Assembly: GCA_025201805.1 (NCBI GenBank)
Contig: MU619340.1
Coordinates: 6,926 to 60,295 of the forward strand
Direction: 5' to 3'
From: Parasitella parasitica
Taxonomy: Eukaryota > Mucoromycota > Mucoromycetes > Mucorales > Mucoraceae
DNA length: 53,370 bases
Part shown: in pieces, positions 47,421-53,370 of the stretch
Layout of the letters: every line of letters begins with the position of its first letter
Position numbering within the stretch: position 1 is the first letter of the stretch
The notes under the pieces: generated by a model
What the model was told of the DNA's origin: nothing
The model's database searches: none
Seen by the model: the letters and a program-made list of their open reading frames with translations, nothing else
Translations under genes and position numbers: made by a program

Positions 47421-49662
47421 ATGACAGAATTTATAGTGTATGAAGATTCGCCGCTGGATGAATATTTGCAATGTATGTGTGGATGGACAATAGCAAACAT
47501 TTGCGGGCTCATTTCTAATATATTACAAACACTTTCATTAGCCATTGATCAAGTGGAAGCAACAGTGAAAGTAGCGCCTCCATCGCTTGTTATCAACAGC
47601 CCAGCAAACTACTCGTCTGTGTCTACCAAGCAGTCTAATATATTGAGAATGTGGAGACTCTCGCTGTTTCGTGTAAACCTACCTCCTCTTGGAACGTCGA
47701 GAGGACCCTTCAACTGATCTTTTTTCTTTTTTTTTTTTTTCTGTAGGATGCATTCTCGATATCTTTGCCTCGAGCAGAAGAGACAGCTTTTGAAGAAAAG
47801 TTCAAATACTTGATTGTTACATCGCCTTTGTTAAGCGAGACGCTTACTGTTAACCACCATCCCAAGCACAACAGCAACAAGCTACCAAATACGACGGAAT
47901 TACCATTTCAGTCAACTCGGACAACAAAGTTGGGTGTCACCACAAACCTTGTTGCCACATTGGCAATGCTTCTCGGAGCCGAAAAGTATTTATTCCAGCC
48001 TAGATTTCCAATCATGACAATCATCTTTTCCACTTCAGCATCATTGTTCTTTTTCTATAGACACAAGGTAAGCAAAGAGAGGAGAAGGAGGAGGAAGAGG
48101 AAGAGGAAGAGGAGGGAGAAGGGAGAAGGGGGAGCGCTACTAGAAAAGGATTTTGCAAAAGCATTCGGCAGCTGCTAATGTGTTTTGGATGCAGCGTCGG
48201 TCATCAATCCGGCAATTGTACCAAATCGCTTTGTCGAGACTGCAATTGTTCAACGATCACAGCGAGACCTTTGACAACAAAGTACATCGCGTACTGATCA
48301 CGATTCAGGAGATCGAGTTGGTATCTCGGGGATACCGACTCTCGACGCCGTTGTCCCCCATTTCTCGCATCGAGCACAAGAGCAAAAACAGAAAATGCAT
48401 TCAGCTTCGTAATCGATTATCGTCCATCCTGAGAAGGGCGTTTATTATTTACGAGGAAGGCATCATCGATTTAATGGACGTGATCAACAAGAAGAATTTG
48501 AGCACGCTGTACGAAATGTACAATGTGCATTCTATTGCGTCACTTTCTGCAATGGGGGAAGAGAACGGGGATGCATACAGTCTGGATCAGTTGAAAAAAC
48601 TGGCCCAAATCATGCATTTGAAACGTAGAGAGTGCATGGTCCACTTTTTGGCCCTGGGCGTTATGACCGATGAACACGATTCTGTTCGCTTTGATTATCA
48701 GCATGGTTGGAGACTCGTGAACGATGTTTTGAAAAAGCTAGTGGATGAAACTGAGCGGTTTACAAAGGACATTATGGAGGCTTTGGATGCTGAATTTTGT
48801 ATGTATCTTTTGTGTTTACGTTGGCAAAAAAAAATGGCACTGTATTTAACACCGAGAACACGCTTAGATCAACCAATGAAGGATGATGATAAAAGGAGAA
48901 CGACTCTGAAAATAGAAGACACTAGACTCAAGAAATTTGTTCACCAACTGTCATCGTTGGAGCAGCAATTACGTACGATGGAAGCAAAGATATACTTGTG
49001 TAACGAAGATGTCCAGCACTTAAATTCAGGTTTGTTCAGTTTATTTGACTGTTGCAGGAAAGAAAAAAAAAAAAAAAAAAAAACTCAAGAGTCCAACGTA
49101 CAGAGTCTTCCAGCGATGAAGCTAGGGAAAAATTGCGCCACGAGTACATGTCAGTGCAACGAGGGTTTGAAAACATGGTCTCTGAATGGGAAGACGGAAG
49201 AGTTGTCTTGGAGTCCTTTTTGGCACCAGCAGATTTACCTTGCTCACCTATTGCTTCACCGACATTAAATGCTACAGCCTCCGCCTCTGAAGAACCATCG
49301 GTTGAAGAAAGCGAGGGGAAAGGCATCATACTAGATGCTGAGGATGTGGCCGACATACTGAACCTTCCGTTGGCTTCAAAAGCGTCTGTCTTTGAAGCAA
49401 TCGCAGGCGTCGTGGAAAAGAATGGGAAAGAGAAATCTAAAAAGACTCGCCAGGAAAGAATTGAAGAAATGAAGTTACAGCGCTCAAAGCAGGTAGGATC
49501 TCAGCTGTCGTCTGCGCTGACTGGACCGATTAACAAACTTTAATTCAGAATGAGGAGAGATCGGCAAGGATGGACTCTCAGACTATGGTGCATGAATTAA
49601 AGAGTGTGCTTTATAAAAGAATCACTGAACTAGAGTTGGATCAAGACCACGAGAAGCGCTGA
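47421..49662 (+). CDS. vezatin/Inp2-like membrane protein
   Basis: Myosin-adaptor family (vezatin in animals, Inp2 peroxisome-inheritance factor in yeast). Seven exons in my model: 47421-47472, 47542-47672, 47747-48067, 48195-48798, 48868-49029, 49092-49492 and 49549-49662, giving 594 residues. The N terminus MTEFIVYEDSPLDEYLQ is followed by two adjacent membrane segments (TNLVATLAMLLGAEKYLF and FPIMTIIFSTSASLFFFY), then the long helical vezatin region (QLYQIALSRLQLFNDHSETF, ILRRAFIIYEEGIIDLMD). The C-terminal half is coiled coil and acidic (LNSVQRTESSSDEAREKLRH, QERIEEMKLQRSK). Intron 1 (69 nt, GTATGT...CTAAT...TTAG) has no stop and a length divisible by three, so a 23-residue-longer form is also possible. 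Organelle unproven. Confidence 0.75.
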
Positions 49663-50890
49663 TTCTGGATGCATATAGATCTTGACGATTATTACTACTG
49701 CTACTGCTACTACTACTACTACTACTACTACACTATACCCCTTATACTATGAAAATAAAGTACCGTATCTTGGAATCTCATGAAGACTGACTCAGAGACC
49801 CATTGTTCGCATCCCCATTGCGCTAATGTATCGTTAAATACATCGTAGATGATCAATCTTTAGAAATTTATTGAACGAGCCATGATTGTTTACCTCTTAT
49901 AGACATTGTTTCTTAATGCAAATTATGCAAGGAAGAGGGCAGGTAGTGAATTTGAGCGGGTGCTCGCCAATATCATTGCTAACCGACACTGAGATCCTAA
50001 TTTATGCGACAGATTTCATTCCAATAGTATTAAAGATGAAAAATCAGGCTTTTCGTGCTTGCGCTACAAGGTGCTCGATTTGTGGATACAGGCTTGTAGA
50101 ATCTCAACAATAATAGATGCGTGCAAACCTAAATTCATATACATTTTTGTGAAAACAAAGAGACAAACGTGGTTTACAGTGGAAAAACATTCAGAGGTAC
50201 CAAATAATGAGTTATACAAGACTAGCAATGACGCTGAAATACTACATATCAGCAATAAAAAGGGCAATACAAGAAGAGTGTCTACTACAATATTCGAGTT
50301 TACGATGCATTGTTTTGATAACTTTGTCAGAATGTTTGTTTAGAAAGCAACCGAGCATTTTATGGGTTTCAAGATTCATTGTTATTGTTTGTACCGTATC
50401 TAGAATTAATGCAACTGCGACTTTCATGGGCAAGATAAAATTGAGCATCAAGCATCCCTGGATACAAAGAGTGTCTGAATTATGATAGACTGAACTTTGG
50501 TCAGGAGTGCAATCGCTCGCAGATAGTTTTTAATATCTACGGTACTAGCTTTGCTTTTTTTTTTTTTACTTTCTGCGCTTTGGGCGTAAATTGTAGAGTT
50601 CAATTAGGATGTGACAATAAAAACAAAATTCTTCTTTCCTCCCTTGAACATTATCAGTGTGTGTCTTAGTTTTTCTCACAAACTTTGGTAATGGCTTAAC
50701 AAACTGTTTACTCAATGAGTAAGATGTATAGCAAGGATCAAGAGAATACCAAAGTTGCCAAAGAAGAGGGACAGGCTCTCGTATAATAATGATAAAAAAG
50801 ATATCCCTATTTCCTTAGATCTGTCAACAATTCATTGATAAATTAATATAAAAAAGTCAACGCTAAGTAACTCTTTTTGCACATAACTTT
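49663..50890. other. intergenic with (ACT)n microsatellite
   Basis: An ACT trinucleotide run lies at 49691-49730 in the 3' flank of the vezatin-like gene. Overlapping short frames at 49886-50485 on both strands have no recognised motif. Confidence 0.4.
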
Positions 50891-51030
50891 TGATAGACAC
50901 ATTACCCAGTGGAAACATATAACCAAGTTAAGCGCAGATAGCGATGATTATCCCTGTTCTCGCGGCGCATAAGACATGTTTTATTTTGCTCTTTTATCAA
51001 AGCCTATCATGATTAAATGCAATTTTGATG
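50891..51030. repeat. ~138-bp dispersed repeat, diverged copy 3
   Basis: Starts TGATAGACACATTACCCAGT and keeps GGCGCATAAGACA and AAATGCAATTTTGAT from the copies at 4422 and 4760. Same orientation, 46 kb away. Confidence 0.65.
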
Positions 51031-51244
51031 TGAAAGTTTATGTTATCAGCTAATAACTTTATGGATAAATGTATCTCCTTCCATTTGTGTCGTTGTAAAC
51101 GAACAATCGTCTTGTATTTTTTAAAATGATTCATCATAAAGCTCATCTATAAAGTTATTATTGTTATCCATTTCAATCATTTTTAATATTCTTGATTCAT
51201 GTGTAATTTTCATATGACAGGCATTATCTTTTGCTGATAACTTT

Positions 51245-51500
51245 TTATATCAATTTGTTTGTCCATAGAAAGATGTTTGTATAGGATGGTGCCAATTTTT
51301 CCATGTCTTTTCCGGGCTTAATCGTTTTGCTTATCGTTTTTGTTGCTCGAAACCGCCTCCACACATGTACTTCACATTGCGGAGCAGGTTTAAGACACTG
51401 GCATTGATTCACAAGAAGCTTCAATATTCCTGGTAATATTTGAATCATCAATCTAACAGTTGCATGCTTAATCTCATGCCTTTCTGGCACAGAATACTTT
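51245..51500 (-). pseudogene. coding repeat remnant
   Basis: An 81-codon minus frame (MPERHEIKHATVRLMIQILP, LVNQCQCLKPAPQCEVHVWR). Its N terminus matches the remnant at 624-657 (VPERHEIK), so it belongs to a dispersed, probably transposon-derived family. It has no clear start-site context. Confidence 0.4.
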
Positions 51501-51627
51501 GTCGAAAATTATAGACTTGCGCCCTGAATAATGAACAAAAGTGTAGTAGAATATTTTCGTAATCAAATGTTTCAAGAAAAGGAAATCAATTCATACAATC
51601 CGTTTCTTGGCTTACTTCCCCCCCCCC

Positions 51628-51969
51628 TCAATTCCGCAGAAGAAGGCTAATAAAAAAAAAGAAAGCTTCGTTCGCTCGAAGATCCGTCCAAACACACACA
51701 AGATGAAAGAAAGAGAAGAAGAGGAATGGGTGTGATTTTTTTAGAGTGGCTCTATTCGTATTGTTTGAGTAAACATGCTCGGATGTTTTTCTGCCTAGCA
51801 ACTGGTAAATGCGGCCAAAAGTGGTTTTGTTGTCCAAGCGTAGCCATTTATTATTTGGTTGGATCAAAAGGCATTCATACGTTTCCAATCCACACTTTGA
51901 AAGCAAAAAGTAATCTTTAGTGAACTGTGTCTCTTCCATTGATACCACACCATACAAAATATTTGACAT
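51628..51969 (-). CDS. short hypothetical frame, unsupported function
   Basis: 113 codons. Residues 1-78 read like protein (VSMEETQFTKDYFLLSKCGL, LLIQPNNKWLRLDNKTTFGR), then the frame turns into low-complexity Phe/Leu. It could be an exon or a decayed gene divergent from the SPOUT-family gene (145 bp apart). Not recognised. Confidence 0.25.
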   Translation of the reverse strand: MSNILYGVVSMEETQFTKDYFLLSKCGLETYECLLIQPNNKWLRLDNKTTFGRIYQLLGRKTSEHVYSNNTNRATLKKSHPFLFFSFFHLVCVWTDLRANEAFFFFISLLLRN

Positions 51970-52113
51970 GTGTGGTTCCCCAAGTTAAGCAGAGCGCTCC
52001 TTTTCCAATCAAAACATGCTTCGTGACTGCCAATACCTTTAGGTTTGACATTTAAGCAAAAAAAAAAAAAAAAAATTGCCAAATGATTCAAGCTCTTTTA
52101 TTAAATCAAAACC

Positions 52114-53370
52114 ATGACAGACTTCTATAGATCGGTAAATACATCTGTCAATCCATGTTGCTGAAAGACCCGATTAACAAGCTTTTTTTTACGCAGCGTA
52201 AAAAGCGTAATTTCGAAAATAAAGAGCTTTCAGGACCGGATTATGGCAAAGAACGACCAGCCAAGCGTTTCATGCCCACTCAAGATGTCAAACGAGCCAA
52301 AGACATTTTATCTTGCAAACCTAGAAAATATACCACCAGCATAGCCATTCCCAGCAGCATCATTGACAGCGCATCCACTATTGAAATGAAGACAATTTTG
52401 GCAGGTCAAATTGCTCGTGCTCTCGTTATTTTCTCTGTTGACGAAATCATCATCTACGAGGACAAGATTCAAAAAAGCGAAGCCAAGATCAACCCCAACT
52501 TATTCCTGGCCCGGGTCTTCCAATACATGGAAACGCCACAGTACTTGCGCAAACAGCTGGTGCCCATCAGTCCTGATTTGAAATTTGCTGGGCTTTTACC
52601 TCCTTTGGATGTCCCCCATCACCCCGGCATGGAAGAGTTTACGCTCTATCGTGAAGGCGTTACCTTGGATAAAAGCAACCAGGATTCGGATTCGACGCTT
52701 GTCGACATTGGTCTGTTTAGAAGAGCTCGCATTGATAAATCGGTAAAGCCTGGTGTGCGTGTTACAGTAGAACTGAGTCAGCCTATTTCAGCTGCGGACA
52801 CTCGCAAAGGACAAAAGCCCATCCCAGGCAAGGTGGTGAGTCCCAAGGTTCCTCGTGAAAAGACGGGTTTATATTGGGGCTACAACATTCGTCTAGCCTC
52901 TTCTTTTTCCCGTGTGATGACAGAATGCCCTTATGAGGATGGCTATGATTATTCTATCGGTGTAAGCGATCGTGATGCTCAAGACATGTATAGCTGTGAT
53001 TTAGAAAATAAGATCAAGCCCTTCGAGTAAGCTCTCCATTGCATTTTTTTTTTTATTTTTTTTTATTTTTTTTTTATTTTTTTTTTAAAAAAAAAAGACA
53101 AGTCTGTGGAACTAACGAGTCGAGGTAGGCACTTGCTAATTGCATTTGGTGGTCCAGTTGGTGGCCTCCAAGAAGCCATAGAGGCAGATCAGGATTTGCA
53201 AGTGGGAGGAGATGACGCCGCAGATTTATTCGACATGTTTATTGATCCCAATGCAAAGAGTGGCACTAGAACCGTCCGTTTAGAGGTATTTGTACGTTTT
53301 TCTTGCTGTTTCCTTGGTTGCTTATGCATCTCCTTTGCAGGAATCTATGGTGATGGTCATGTCGGTATTA
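52114..53370 (+). CDS. SPOUT-family RNA methyltransferase (partial)
   Basis: Putative RNA methyltransferase of the SPOUT1/C9orf114 type, an alpha/beta-knot enzyme acting on RNA in the nucleus. Exons: 52114-52134, 52197-53026, 53129-53285 and 53341 to beyond the window. I start at 52114 (ACCATGACAG context, then MTDFYRS joined to RKKRNFEN) rather than 52155, which lies in the intron. Key blocks: TILAGQIARALVIFSVDEII (knot N part), NPNLFLARVFQYMETPQYLR, LLPPLDVPHH, TGLYWGYNIRLA, YDYSIGVSDR, KPFE|HLLIAFGGPVGGLQEA with Gly-rich SAM-site residues. The 102-nt intron after KPFE uses the GGTAG acceptor at 53128, downstream of a CTAAC branch; the closer acceptors give stops. The C-terminal end of the knot is missing. 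Confidence 0.88.

Noticed and set aside
52155-52196. Upstream extension of the SPOUT-family protein from the ATG at 52155
   Set aside because: This stretch contains a branch site, a pyrimidine tract and a CAG acceptor; the ATG at 52114 with a donor at 52135 gives a better start.
1-53370. Search for tRNA, rRNA and CRISPR arrays
   Set aside because: No cloverleaf-like tRNA with A/B boxes, no conserved rRNA blocks and no regular spacer-repeat array were seen by eye; a dedicated scan could still find a tRNA.

Overview
The window reads as nuclear DNA of a Mucoromycota fungus, most likely a Mucorales species. It is AT-rich, its genes are split by many short introns (about 50-75 nt, GTATGT/GTAAGT-type donors, CTAAC/CTAAT-like branch sites, TAG/CAG acceptors), it carries a CotH-type secreted kinase-like gene, and the spaces between genes hold decayed transposable elements. 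I saw no rRNA, tRNA or CRISPR array. All exon models were built by hand from splice sites and frame continuity; nothing was searched against a database.

Layout. 1-6.6 kb is repeat-rich: an LTR-like repeat in inverted orientation, one arm split by a solo LTR with a 5-bp target duplication, plus other dispersed repeats. 6.7-14.2 kb holds NUP192 (nuclear pore scaffold) and a NECAP-type endocytic adaptor. 14.2-16.7 kb has only coding-like debris. 16.7-20.3 kb is a divergent pair: a GPI-anchored CotH protein (-) and the SAGA subunit SGF29 (+). 20.3-27.5 kb is gene-poor and contains a 3.5-kb segment bounded by inverted arrays of ~22-bp repeats. That segment carries a decayed DDE transposase and a frameshifted lineage-specific gene. 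27.6-37.8 kb is dense: a bZIP factor, a disordered protein, a GUP1-type MBOAT protein, an EngB-type GTPase, a type II membrane glycosyltransferase-like protein and a SEC14-like lipid-transfer protein, followed by a 10-N assembly gap. 38-44 kb is again mobile DNA: a 3.3-kb segment with Tc1/mariner-style termini (TA flanks, CAGTG ends) that carries a seven-exon gene instead of a recognisable transposase. 45.8-53.4 kb holds a C2H2/DUF3020-like protein, a vezatin/Inp2-like membrane protein and the 5' part of a SPOUT-family RNA methyltransferase gene that runs off the window.

The housekeeping genes are unrelated in function (nuclear pore, chromatin, endocytosis, lipid traffic, mitochondrial ribosome assembly, RNA modification) and show no operon-like logic. 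The most unusual signal is the pair of inverted-repeat-bounded segments at 23.9-27.4 and 40.5-43.8 kb. Each carries a protein with a similar layout: an Asp followed by a hydrophobic strand with a Glu and a Gly-Gly motif, then a basic helix and a strand-rich tail. This could be a degenerate PD-(D/E)XK nuclease fold carried as cargo or accessory gene by DNA transposons. The fold is an inference from motif spacing only.
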